Positions 27,564-37,826 of a DNA stretch of 64,000 nucleotides are shown piece by piece. A program made the translations under genes and the position numbers. The notes under the pieces are model-generated. The model had not been told where the DNA came from and ran no database searches. It saw nothing but the letters and a program-made list of their open reading frames with translations. Each line of letters starts with the position of its first letter. Position 1 is the first letter of the stretch. Location of the stretch: assembly GCF_009192945.1 (NCBI RefSeq), contig NZ_NSET01000062.1, positions 47,170 to 111,169 of the forward strand, read 5' to 3'. This DNA is from Xanthomonas maliensis (GTDB lineage: Bacteria > Pseudomonadota > Gammaproteobacteria > Xanthomonadales > Xanthomonadaceae).

Positions 27564-27824
27564 TTAGCGGCGCAGGCCGAGCTTTTCGATCAGGGACTTG
27601 TAGCGCTCGCCATCCTTCTTCTTCAGGTAGTCGAGCAGGCTGCGACGGCGGTTGACCATCTGCAGCAGACCGCGGCGGCTGTGGTGGTCCTTCTTGTGGG
27701 TCTTGAAGTGGCCAGTCAGCAGCTCGATGCGGGCGGTCAGCAGCGCGACCTGCACTTCCGGCGAACCGGTGTCCTGGGCGCTGCGCTTGTTGTCTTCAAT
27801 GATCTTCTGGGTGTCTACGGACAT
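27564..27824 (-). CDS. rpsO: 30S ribosomal protein S15
   Basis: An 86-residue S15, the primary 16S rRNA-binding protein that nucleates the platform of the small subunit. The motifs [14 protein letters not shown] and [19 protein letters not shown] are diagnostic. The ATG at 27824 gives the family length (about 88). It has its own promoter in the gap after truB and a terminator before pnp. Autoregulation by binding its own leader is known in E. coli but I could not identify the pseudoknot here. Confidence 0.98.
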   Translation of the reverse strand: MSVDTQKIIEDNKRSAQDTGSPEVQVALLTARIELLTGHFKTHKKDHHSRRGLLQMVNRRRSLLDYLKKKDGERYKSLIEKLGLRR

Positions 27825-27936
27825 GATTTTTCTCGATAGATGCGTGGTCGACAGGAACGTACGGGACGCACCGTCGGACTCGCCGTTTGCTGAGTGCGCG
27901 CGATGGCGCAGGAGATGCCCCGAGCGGGGCGGCGAA

Positions 27937-27965
27937 ATTGTACCGTCGTGGGGGCCGGCGGACAA
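27937..27965 (-). promoter_or_regulatory. Sigma-70-type promoter of rpsO
   Basis: On the minus strand TTGTCC (27960-27965) and TACAAT (27937-27942) are separated by exactly 17 bases, in the 153-base truB-rpsO gap. The resulting leader would be about 105 bases. Confidence 0.75.
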
Positions 27966-27977
27966 GTTGACTAGAAC

Positions 27978-28904
27978 TTAACAATTATCGTCACGGCCCA
28001 GCCCATTGAACAGGCGTTGCGGCGACAGTCGCCCCTGGACGTCCACGCTGCCCAGCCCGGAAGGCACGCCGTCCGGTCCGAACACCGCGACCTGCCCTGT
28101 CGGAAAGGCATCGTCGCGCAAGCGCTGGCCCATCCGGAAGCGAGCGGCGTGGGCCGCATCCAAGGTAATGCGCGGAAAATCGGCCAGGCCATCCTGCAGC
28201 GGCAGCAATAGCTGGCCGGCAACGGCACCGGACTCGAGCTTGGCGGCAAGCGCCTCCAGCGTCAGCATCTGCGGGGCGCGGAACGGCTCCACCCATAACC
28301 TGCGCAGCGCGGCGATGTGGGCGCCGCAGCCCAGGCGTTCGCCCAGATCGCGGGCCAGACTGCGGATATAGGTGCCCGAACCACAGGCCACCCGCAGGCG
28401 CAGACGTGGCGCCTGGTAGCCGAGCACGGTGATCGCGTGCACCTGCACCTCGCGCACCGGCGCGTCGATCGCCTCACCGCGACGCGCCTTTGCATAGAGC
28501 GGCTCACCACCCTGCTTGAGTGCCGAATAGATCGGCGCCCGTTGCTGCAGGCGACCGATGAACGGTTGCACCGCCGCAGACAAGGTCGCTTCGTCCAGAT
28601 CCGGCACTGGCCGCTCGCGCAACGGCACGCCGTCGGCATCGTCGCTATCGGTGTCCACACCCAACACGATCTCGGCATCGTAGGCCTTGGCCGATCCCAG
28701 CAGCAGGCCGGCGATCTTGGTGGCTTCGCCGAAGCACAATGGCAACAAGCCGGTGGCGAGCGGATCCAGGCTACCGGTATGGCCGCCTTTTTCGGCACGC
28801 AGCAAGCGGCGCGCCGCCTGCAACGCATTGTTGGAGCTGAGGCCGGCGGGTTTGTCGAGCAGCAGGATGCCGTGCAACGGCCGATAGGAAATACGGGGAT
28901 TCAC
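27978..28904 (-). CDS. truB: tRNA pseudouridine-55 synthase
   Basis: A 308-residue enzyme that makes the universal pseudouridine 55 in the tRNA T-loop. The catalytic motif is [20 protein letters not shown], with Asp as nucleophile; other signatures are the [18 protein letters not shown] segment, the [16 protein letters not shown] motif, and a C-terminal PUA-like region. The likely start is the GTG at 28904, opening [21 protein letters not shown]; no strong ribosome binding site is visible, so the start is uncertain. It lies between rbfA and rpsO in the conserved order. Confidence 0.95.
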   Translation of the reverse strand: MNPRISYRPLHGILLLDKPAGLSSNNALQAARRLLRAEKGGHTGSLDPLATGLLPLCFGEATKIAGLLLGSAKAYDAEIVLGVDTDSDDADGVPLRERPVPDLDEATLSAAVQPFIGRLQQRAPIYSALKQGGEPLYAKARRGEAIDAPVREVQVHAITVLGYQAPRLRLRVACGSGTYIRSLARDLGERLGCGAHIAALRRLWVEPFRAPQMLTLEALAAKLESGAVAGQLLLPLQDGLADFPRITLDAAHAARFRMGQRLRDDAFPTGQVAVFGPDGVPSGLGSVDVQGRLSPQRLFNGLGRDDNC

Positions 28905-28977
28905 GAAATCGTCAACGCTCGGATCGGAATAGCAGCCTGCGTGCGGAGACGGCGGCCGCAGCGATACCAATCGGCAC

Positions 28978-29367
28978 TCACTGCCGACCAGCGTCCTCGT
29001 CGGCATCCTCATCCGGCGCGGCACCCGCTTCGTCGCGCAGCAAGGTGTCGATGCGCTCACCGCGATCGACCGAGTCGTCGTAATGGAAATGCAGCTCCGG
29101 CACATGCCGCAGCTTCATCGCCCGCGCCAGTTGCATGCGCAGCTGTCCGGCGATTTCCTTCAATCCCTTGACGGCTTCGGCCGAGCGCTCCTGCTGCAGC
29201 GCGGTGACAAAGACCTTGGCATGCGCCAGGTCGCGACTGATTTCCACATCGGAGACGCTGACCGACGGCAATCCGTGCTCACGCACGGCCGCGTGCACGA
29301 TCGTGCCGAGGTCGCGGCGCACCTGTGCGGAGACGCGGTCGGTGCGATGGAATGATTTGGTAGGCAT
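28978..29367 (-). CDS. rbfA: 30S ribosome-binding factor A
   Basis: A 129-residue KH-fold protein that helps mature the 16S rRNA 5' end and the 30S subunit, and is important at low temperature. The family pattern is visible in [19 protein letters not shown], the [15 protein letters not shown] strand, and the [14 protein letters not shown] segment. The tail is acidic (DEDADEDAG). The ATG at 29367 is preceded by AAAGGTT. Between it and infB lies an unusual GGGNCCC repeat block. Confidence 0.96.
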   Translation of the reverse strand: MPTKSFHRTDRVSAQVRRDLGTIVHAAVREHGLPSVSVSDVEISRDLAHAKVFVTALQQERSAEAVKGLKEIAGQLRMQLARAMKLRHVPELHFHYDDSVDRGERIDTLLRDEAGAAPDEDADEDAGRQ

Positions 29368-29380
29368 GGTCGAGAACCTT

Positions 29381-29477
29381 TTGGTTCGGGCCCCGGGGCC
29401 TGGGGCCCGGGGCCCGGAAGAGCAAGAGCCGTGGCCTTCGCTACTCCCGGGTCCCGGGCCCCGGGTCCCCGGTCCCG
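29381..29477. repeat. GGGNCCC-type repeat block in the infB-rbfA gap
   Basis: Nearly the whole intergenic gap is made of degenerate GGGNCCC heptamers: GGGCCCC/GGGGCC copies at 29388-29417 and GGGTCCC/GGGCCCC copies at 29448-29476, separated by about 30 bases containing GGAAGAGCAAGAGCC. A GAACC-AAAA-GGTTC hairpin next to it overlaps the rbfA ribosome binding site. A second block of the same kind lies at 59056-59154. Confidence 0.75.
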
Positions 29478-29483
29478 TCTTCG

Positions 29484-32168
<2,685 letters not shown>

Positions 32169-32263
32169 TCGGATCCTATGATCTGGTTGGCGCCCCCTCG
32201 CCCAGAGCAAGGGATACGCTGATTCTAAGCCCTGATGGGGTCAGGGCGCGGTTCATTGCCGGC

Positions 32264-33775
32264 TCATTCGCCGCGCTCCAAACGGGCGATCTCCTCGGCG
32301 CGGGCGGCCAGGATCAGCGCCGCGGCGCGCTCCTGGGTCATGCCCTCGATGCCGAAGTCGACGATCTCGTCCGCTGCCAGGTCGGACAAGTCCTCGCTGG
32401 TACGCACGCCGTGCTCGGCCAGAGCAAAGGCCGTTTCCTCGTCCATCCCTTCCAGCGCCAGCAGATCTTCGGTGGGCTGGGTGCCTTCCAGCCCCTCTTC
32501 CTCGGCCAGCGCCGCATTCAGCAGGGCGTCGCGGGCGCGGGCGCGCAGTTCCTCGACGATGTCCTCGTCGAAGCCCTCCACCGCCAGCAGCTCGCCGACC
32601 GGGACGTAGGCGATTTCCTCGACGGTGTTGAAGCCCTCGGAGACCAGGATGGCGGCGATCTCTTCGTCGACTTCCAGGCGATCCATGAACAGCTGACGGG
32701 CCGATGCCTGTTCAGCCTCGGACTTGGCAGCCACCTGGTCGGCCGTCATCACATTGAGCTGCCAACCGGTCAGGCGGCTAGCCAGGCGCACGTTCTGGCC
32801 ACCCTTGCCGATGGCCTGCGCCAGCCGATCCTCGGCCACCGCCAGGTCCATCGAATGCTTTTCTTCGTCGACGATGATCGACTGCACCTCGGCCGGCGCC
32901 ATCGCATTGATGACGAAGTTGGCCGGGTTGTCGTTCCACAGCACGATATCCACGCGCTCGCCATTGAGCTCGTTGGACACCGCCTGTACGCGCGAGCCGC
33001 GCATGCCGATGCAGGCACCGATGGGATCGGTGCGGGTGTCGTGCGCGATCACGGCAATCTTGGCGCGGTCGCCCGGATCACGTGCGCAGGCCTTGATCTC
33101 GACCAGGCCCTGGCCCACTTCCGGCACTTCGAGCTTGAACAGCTCGATCATGAATTCAGGAGCAGCGCGGCTGATGAACAGCTGCGGTCCACGGGGCTCG
33201 GAACGCACTTCGGCCAGGTAGCCGCGCACGCGGTCGCCCGGACGCAGCACATCGCGCGGAATGCCTTTGTCCTTGGGAATGAAGGCTTCGGCATTGCCGC
33301 CCAGGTCGACGAAGATATTGCCGCGCTCGGCGCGCTTGACCACGCCGGTGATCAGCTCGCCCACGCGGTCCTTCCACGCATCCACCACCTGCTGGCGCTC
33401 GGCCTCGCGCACGCGCTGGACGATGACCTGCTTGGCGGCCTGGGCGGCGATGCGGCCGAAGTCCGGATTCTCGATCTGCTCTTCGATGTAGTCGCCCACA
33501 TCCACGCCGTCGGCCTCATCGACCGCATCCATCAAGCGGATCTGGCGGTCGGGCGATTCCATCACGACGTCGTCGGCCACCACTTCCCAGCGCCGATAGG
33601 TTTCGTAGGTGCCGTCCTTGTGATCGATGGTCACGCGCGTCAGCACGTCCTGGTCGGGATAGCGCTTCTTGGCTGCCGATGCCAATGCGGCCTCGATCGC
33701 CTCGAAGATCACCTCGCGCGGCACGCCCTTTTCGTTGGCGACCGCGTCCACTACCAGCAAAAGTTCCTTGCTCAT
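32264..33775 (-). CDS. nusA: Transcription termination/antitermination factor NusA
   Basis: A 503-residue RNA polymerase-associated factor controlling pausing, termination and antitermination. Domain order is the NusA N-terminal domain opening MSKELLLVVDAVANEKGV, an S1 domain (~135-200), two KH domains containing GACIGMRGSRVQAV and LAQAIGKGGQNVRLA, and two acidic C-terminal repeats (~365-495), as in E. coli (495 residues). It starts four bases after the rimP stop and is followed by infB. Confidence 0.98.
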   Translation of the reverse strand: MSKELLLVVDAVANEKGVPREVIFEAIEAALASAAKKRYPDQDVLTRVTIDHKDGTYETYRRWEVVADDVVMESPDRQIRLMDAVDEADGVDVGDYIEEQIENPDFGRIAAQAAKQVIVQRVREAERQQVVDAWKDRVGELITGVVKRAERGNIFVDLGGNAEAFIPKDKGIPRDVLRPGDRVRGYLAEVRSEPRGPQLFISRAAPEFMIELFKLEVPEVGQGLVEIKACARDPGDRAKIAVIAHDTRTDPIGACIGMRGSRVQAVSNELNGERVDIVLWNDNPANFVINAMAPAEVQSIIVDEEKHSMDLAVAEDRLAQAIGKGGQNVRLASRLTGWQLNVMTADQVAAKSEAEQASARQLFMDRLEVDEEIAAILVSEGFNTVEEIAYVPVGELLAVEGFDEDIVEELRARARDALLNAALAEEEGLEGTQPTEDLLALEGMDEETAFALAEHGVRTSEDLSDLAADEIVDFGIEGMTQERAAALILAARAEEIARLERGE

Positions 33776-33779
33776 TTCG

Positions 33780-34367
33780 TCACTCCGCGCGCGGCTTGCC
33801 GGCCGCCGACTCGTTGGATGGTTTCTTGCCCTGCCCCGGCTTCTTCGGGCCGGGCTTGTTCGGTTTCTGCGGTGCCAGCCCCAGTGCGACCCAATCCGGG
33901 ACGATGCGCGCCTTGTCGATATTGTCGAAGCCGATCTGCACGTCCTTGCCATCGATGGCGAACACCACCGCATTGGCGGCGTCCATCACTTGCTGGATCT
34001 GGCCCTGGAAGCGACGCCGGCCGTCCTGCGCCAGCTTCAGCGTGACCTTGGCCGACTCGCCGAGGTGACGCGCGAATTGTTCCAGCGTGAACAACGGACG
34101 ATCCACGCCCGGCGAGGACACCTCCAGCGTGTAATTGCCGCTGATCGGATCTTCGACGTCCAACTGCGCCGACACCTCGCGGCTCACGCGCTCGCAATCG
34201 TCGACGTTGACCATGCGCTCGGGCTGCTCGGCCAACGGCACATCGATGTACAGACGCAGCGTCGCGCTGCCCGGGGCGGGGAGATATTCCACGCCCAGCA
34301 ATTCGAGGCCAAGGGCTTGCACCGTCGGTCCCAGCAGAGTCGCGATTTCGTTCGCTTTTTCGCTCAC
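33780..34367 (-). CDS. rimP: Ribosome maturation factor RimP
   Basis: A 195-residue 30S assembly factor. The N-terminal alpha/beta domain has [24 protein letters not shown] and the signature [12 protein letters not shown]; an SH3-like domain follows. The last ~30 residues are Lys/Pro-rich and extend beyond most homologues (about 150 residues), possibly an rRNA-binding tail. It is the first protein gene after the initiator tRNA, with three hairpins in between. Confidence 0.95.
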   Translation of the reverse strand: MSEKANEIATLLGPTVQALGLELLGVEYLPAPGSATLRLYIDVPLAEQPERMVNVDDCERVSREVSAQLDVEDPISGNYTLEVSSPGVDRPLFTLEQFARHLGESAKVTLKLAQDGRRRFQGQIQQVMDAANAVVFAIDGKDVQIGFDNIDKARIVPDWVALGLAPQKPNKPGPKKPGQGKKPSNESAAGKPRAE

Positions 34368-34433
34368 AGACTGCCCTGATCAGAAGATTGCCAGTAGAAC
34401 CCCGGCAACCGGCAGCAAACTTTCCGGTTCCGG

Positions 34434-34462
34434 AAAAAACAAGGGGCCCAATGGGCCCCTTG
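34434..34462 (-). terminator. Terminator closest to rimP, after the initiator tRNA
   Basis: A perfect 10-bp stem CAAGGGGCCC/GGGCCCCTTG with an AAT loop (34440-34462) is followed on the minus strand by TTTTTT (34434-34439). It lies between the initiator tRNA and rimP and would end or attenuate the tRNA transcript. Confidence 0.88.
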
Positions 34463-34464
34463 CG

Positions 34465-34492
34465 TCTAAAAAGCCCGACCTCTCCGGGTCGG
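34465..34492 (-). terminator. Second terminator-like hairpin after the initiator tRNA
   Basis: A 6-bp stem CCGACC/GGTCGG with a 6-nt loop (34475-34492) is followed on the minus strand by GCTTTTTAG. It precedes the stronger terminator at 34434-34462. Confidence 0.65.
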
Positions 34493-34520
34493 CGCAAAGA
34501 CGGGAACAAGCGTCTTTGCG
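34493..34520 (-). other. Third hairpin after the initiator tRNA, no T-tract
   Basis: A perfect 10-bp stem CGCAAAGACG/CGTCTTTGCG with an 8-nt loop. No T-run follows, so it could be a processing or pausing element and not a terminator. It is the first of three hairpins met by polymerase after the tRNA. Confidence 0.6.
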
Positions 34521-34564
34521 ATCCAAGAAGCTGAATCCTTGCACCGAGGCAACAATCCAAAACT

Positions 34565-34641
34565 TGGTAGCGGGGGCAGGATTTGAACCTGCGACCTTCG
34601 GGTTATGAGCCCGACGAGCTGCCAGACTGCTCCACCCCGCA
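34565..34641 (-). tRNA. metY: Initiator tRNA-fMet(CAT)
   Basis: A 77-nt minus-strand tRNA with anticodon CAT. Initiator identity is shown by three consecutive G-C pairs in the anticodon stem (GGG CTCATAA CCC) and an unpaired first acceptor position: T1 opposite T72. CCA is encoded. It stands upstream of rimP-nusA-infB, the position of metY in E. coli. Confidence 0.95.
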
Positions 34642-34652
34642 GCAGAAGCGGA

Positions 34653-34681
34653 ATTATGAAGAACTTTGAGCGAAGTTGCAA
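34653..34681 (-). promoter_or_regulatory. Sigma-70-type promoter of the initiator tRNA
   Basis: On the minus strand TTGCAA (34676-34681) and CATAAT (34653-34658) are spaced by exactly 17 bases, about 12 bases before the tRNA 5' end. It may also drive read-through into rimP-nusA-infB. Confidence 0.7.
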
Positions 34682-34747
34682 GCCCCTAGTTTTCCATCTG
34701 TTGGACACCGAGGTGTTCAACGTCGCGGACAATGATAACCGCGTTGA

Positions 34748-34793
34748 ATCAAAAACGAAACAGCGATAACGCTGCAGCGCGTGCTGCAGCGTT
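34748..34793 (-). terminator. Terminator of the nuo operon
   Basis: A perfect 11-bp stem AACGCTGCAGC/GCTGCAGCGTT with a GCGT loop (34768-34793) lies 14 bases beyond the nuoN stop and is followed on the minus strand by T-rich sequence including GTTTCGTTTTTG. Confidence 0.82.
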
Positions 34794-34806
34794 GCGATCA
34801 GTGCGC

Positions 34807-36270
34807 TCAGGCCAAGCCTGCAAAGGCCCGTTGGCACCACACGATCACCGGGTTCCAACTGATGCCCAGGGCCAGCAAGGCCAGCGCATTGACGCCCAAC
34901 ACCACACCGAGCACGCGGTCGTTGTTGGCCGGCAACGGCTCGCCCACCGGCTCGTCGAAGTACATCACCTTGATGACGCGCAGGTAGTAGTAGGCACCGA
35001 TCACCGCGCAGAGGACACCGACGATGGCCAGCCACAGCATGTCGCCGTTCACCGCCGCGCCCAGCACCGCGAGCTTGGTCCAGAAGCCAAGGAACGGCGG
35101 CACGCCAGCTAGCGACGCCATGATGCACAGCACCAGGCCCGCCATCCACGGATTGCGCGCATTCAAGCCCTTGAAGTCGTCGATGTTCTCGGCCTCGAAA
35201 CCATTGCGCGACAGCGCGATGATGGCGCCGAACGAGGCGGTCGACATGATGGCGTAGCTGACCGCGTAGAACATCGCGGCGGTATAGCCCTGCTCGCCGC
35301 CGCCGGCCACACCCATCAGCAGGAAGCCGATGTGAGAGACCGTGGAGTACGCCAGCATGCGCTTGAGATTGCTCTGCGCGATGGCCATCAGATTACCGAT
35401 GACCAGCGACAATGCCGCCAGCCCGCCGATCAGCAGATGCCACTGCGGCGACAGCGGCCCCATGCCGACCTCCAGCAGACGGTAGGTCATCCCGAACGCC
35501 GCCAGCTTGGGTGCCGAGCTGATGAACAGCGCGATCGGTGCCGGTGCACCTTGATACACGTCCGGCAGCCACATATGGAACGGGGCGGCGCCGAGCTTGA
35601 AGGCCACGCCGGCGATCATGAACACCGTGCCGGTCAACAGCAGCAAGCGCTCGCCCGAGCCGTCGATGGCGTCATGGATGCCGGCCAGGCTCAGCGTACC
35701 GGTCGCACCGTAGACCAGCGACATGCCATACAGCAGCAGACCGGAGGCCAGCGAGCCCAGCACGAAGTACTTCATCGCCGCTTCGGTGGACAGCCCGCTG
35801 TCGCGGTTGGATGCGACTAGCGCATACGAGCACAGCGCCAGCAGCTCCAGGCCCAGATACACCATCAACAGGCTGCCCGCCGACGCCAGCAGCATCATGC
35901 CGGCGGTCGAGAACAGCACCAGCACCGGGATCTCGCCTTGATACAGATTGCGCTCGCGCAGATAGCTCCAGCCATAGACCAGGCTCAAGCCGCTGACCAG
36001 CACGATCACCGCCTTCATCACGTCGGCCGCGTTGTCGCGCACGAACATGCCATGGAAGGCTTCGCCCTGCCCGCCGACCCCGGTGGCCAGCATCAACAGC
36101 ACCACCGCCAGCACGGCGACGGAGATCAGGTGGGTCCAGACCTTCTGCCGCTGGCTGACGAACAGGTCGATCATCAACAGAGCGAAGGCGCCGCCGATCA
36201 ACACCAGCTCCGGAGCGAGCGGAGCCAGATCGGCGGTGGTCAACGGCGCAAGCGTTGGCGTGGTCATCAT
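34807..36270 (-). CDS. nuoN: NADH-quinone oxidoreductase subunit N
   Basis: A 487-residue, ~14-helix antiporter-like proton-translocating subunit of complex I. Typical signatures are the essential Glu of VYLGLELLALCSYALVA, Lys in GVAFKLGAAPFHMWLPDVYQG, and NLKRMLAYSTVSHIGF. Tandem ATG codons start the protein; the first (36270) is chosen, four bases after AGGA, though the second has better spacing. It is the last gene of the 14-gene nuo operon and is followed by a terminator. Confidence 0.97.
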   Translation of the reverse strand: MMTTPTLAPLTTADLAPLAPELVLIGGAFALLMIDLFVSQRQKVWTHLISVAVLAVVLLMLATGVGGQGEAFHGMFVRDNAADVMKAVIVLVSGLSLVYGWSYLRERNLYQGEIPVLVLFSTAGMMLLASAGSLLMVYLGLELLALCSYALVASNRDSGLSTEAAMKYFVLGSLASGLLLYGMSLVYGATGTLSLAGIHDAIDGSGERLLLLTGTVFMIAGVAFKLGAAPFHMWLPDVYQGAPAPIALFISSAPKLAAFGMTYRLLEVGMGPLSPQWHLLIGGLAALSLVIGNLMAIAQSNLKRMLAYSTVSHIGFLLMGVAGGGEQGYTAAMFYAVSYAIMSTASFGAIIALSRNGFEAENIDDFKGLNARNPWMAGLVLCIMASLAGVPPFLGFWTKLAVLGAAVNGDMLWLAIVGVLCAVIGAYYYLRVIKVMYFDEPVGEPLPANNDRVLGVVLGVNALALLALGISWNPVIVWCQRAFAGLA

Positions 36271-36303
36271 CAAATCCTGGAAAACGGTACGGACGGCAAG
36301 CCG

Positions 36304-37806
36304 TTACAGCTTGGTCGTGGCAATCTGGGTCGCGAGCTTGGCGATCGACGGCTCCATCAGGTCGGTCAGCGGCTTCGGGTACAGGCCCAGGGCCAGCACG
36401 CCGGCGGCGAACACCCCCAGCACGAAGGCCTCACGACCGTTGATGTCCTTCAATTCGGCCACATGCGCGTTGGCCACCTCGCCGAAGAACACGCGCTTGT
36501 ACAGCCACAGCGTGTAGGCAGCGGTAATCACCAGCGTGGTGGCGGCGCCGAAGGCGACCAACGGATGTTTCTGGAAGCTGGCCAGGATGACCATGAACTC
36601 GCCGACGAAACCGCTGGTACCCGGCAGGCCCGCATTGGCCATGAAGAACAACATGGCGAAGGTGGCGAACCAGGGCATCACGTTGACCACGCCGCCGTAG
36701 TCGGCGATGCGGCGGGTGTGCATGCGGTCGTACAGCACGCCGATGCACGAGAACATCGCACCGGACACGAAACCGTGCGAGATCATCTGCACCATCGCGC
36801 CTTGCAGACCCAGCCGGGCCGCATCGGTGCTGCCGTATTCGCGCACCAACGTGAAGGCGATGAAGGTACCCAGCGTCACGAAGCCCATGTGAGCGATCGA
36901 TGAGTAGGCCACCAGCTTCTTCATGTCGTCCTGCACCAGGGCGACCAGGCCGACATAGATCACCGCGATCAACGACAACGCGATCACCAACCAGGCGAAC
37001 GCATGGCTGGCATCCGGCACGATCGGCAAGTTGAAGCGCAGGAAACCGTAACCACCGATCTTCAGCGCGATCGCCGCCAGGATCACCGAACCGGCTGTCG
37101 GTGCTTCCACGTGGGCATCGGGCAACCAGGTGTGCACCGGGAACATCGGCACCTTGACCGCGAAGGCGATCAGGAAGGCGAAGAAGATCCAGGTCTGCTC
37201 CTTGGCGGTCAGCTGCAAGGCGTACAGGTCCGCCAGCTGGAAGCTGCCGCCCTTCAGGTACAGGTAGATCAGGCCCACCAGCATCAGCACCGAGCCGAGG
37301 AAGGTGTAGAGGAAGAACTTCATCGCCGCATAGATGCGACGCGGCCCGCCCCAGACGCCGATGATCAGGAACATCGGGATCAGCATCGCCTCGAAGAAGA
37401 CGTAGAACAACATCGCGTCGGTGGCGGCGAAGATACCGACCGTGACGCCTTCGAGGATCAGGAACGCGGCGACGTACTGATTGACCCGCTTGTCGATCGA
37501 GCGCCAGGCACCGATCAGCGCCAGCACCGTGACCAGCGTGGTCAGCACGATCAGCGCGACCGCAATGCCGTCCACGCCGAGGTTGTAGCCGATCTTGTAG
37601 GCCGGGATCCAGGCGCGCGTCTCGACGAACTGCAAGGCGTCGTTGGCCGTGTCATAGCCCAACAGCGGCAGACTCAGCACGAAGGTTGCCACCGCGACCG
37701 CCAGCGACGCCCAGCGGGCAGTCTCGGCGTTGCGTACGGCAAGGATCAGGGCGCCACCGACGATCGGCAGCCAGATCAGGACAGACAGTAAAGGCCAGTT
37801 CGACAC
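36304..37806 (-). CDS. nuoM: NADH-quinone oxidoreductase subunit M
   Basis: A 500-residue antiporter-like membrane subunit of complex I. It has the conserved Glu in FYVFFEAMLIPMFLIIG, Lys in FAVKVPMFPVHTWLPDAHVEA, and MKKLVAYSSIAHMGF. The start is GTG at 37806, opening SNWPLLSVLIWLPIVGG, with only a weak AAGAA upstream. It lies 20 bases after nuoL. Confidence 0.97.
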   Translation of the reverse strand: MSNWPLLSVLIWLPIVGGALILAVRNAETARWASLAVAVATFVLSLPLLGYDTANDALQFVETRAWIPAYKIGYNLGVDGIAVALIVLTTLVTVLALIGAWRSIDKRVNQYVAAFLILEGVTVGIFAATDAMLFYVFFEAMLIPMFLIIGVWGGPRRIYAAMKFFLYTFLGSVLMLVGLIYLYLKGGSFQLADLYALQLTAKEQTWIFFAFLIAFAVKVPMFPVHTWLPDAHVEAPTAGSVILAAIALKIGGYGFLRFNLPIVPDASHAFAWLVIALSLIAVIYVGLVALVQDDMKKLVAYSSIAHMGFVTLGTFIAFTLVREYGSTDAARLGLQGAMVQMISHGFVSGAMFSCIGVLYDRMHTRRIADYGGVVNVMPWFATFAMLFFMANAGLPGTSGFVGEFMVILASFQKHPLVAFGAATTLVITAAYTLWLYKRVFFGEVANAHVAELKDINGREAFVLGVFAAGVLALGLYPKPLTDLMEPSIAKLATQIATTKL

Positions 37807-37826
37807 GTTTTCTTATTCCGTACAGG

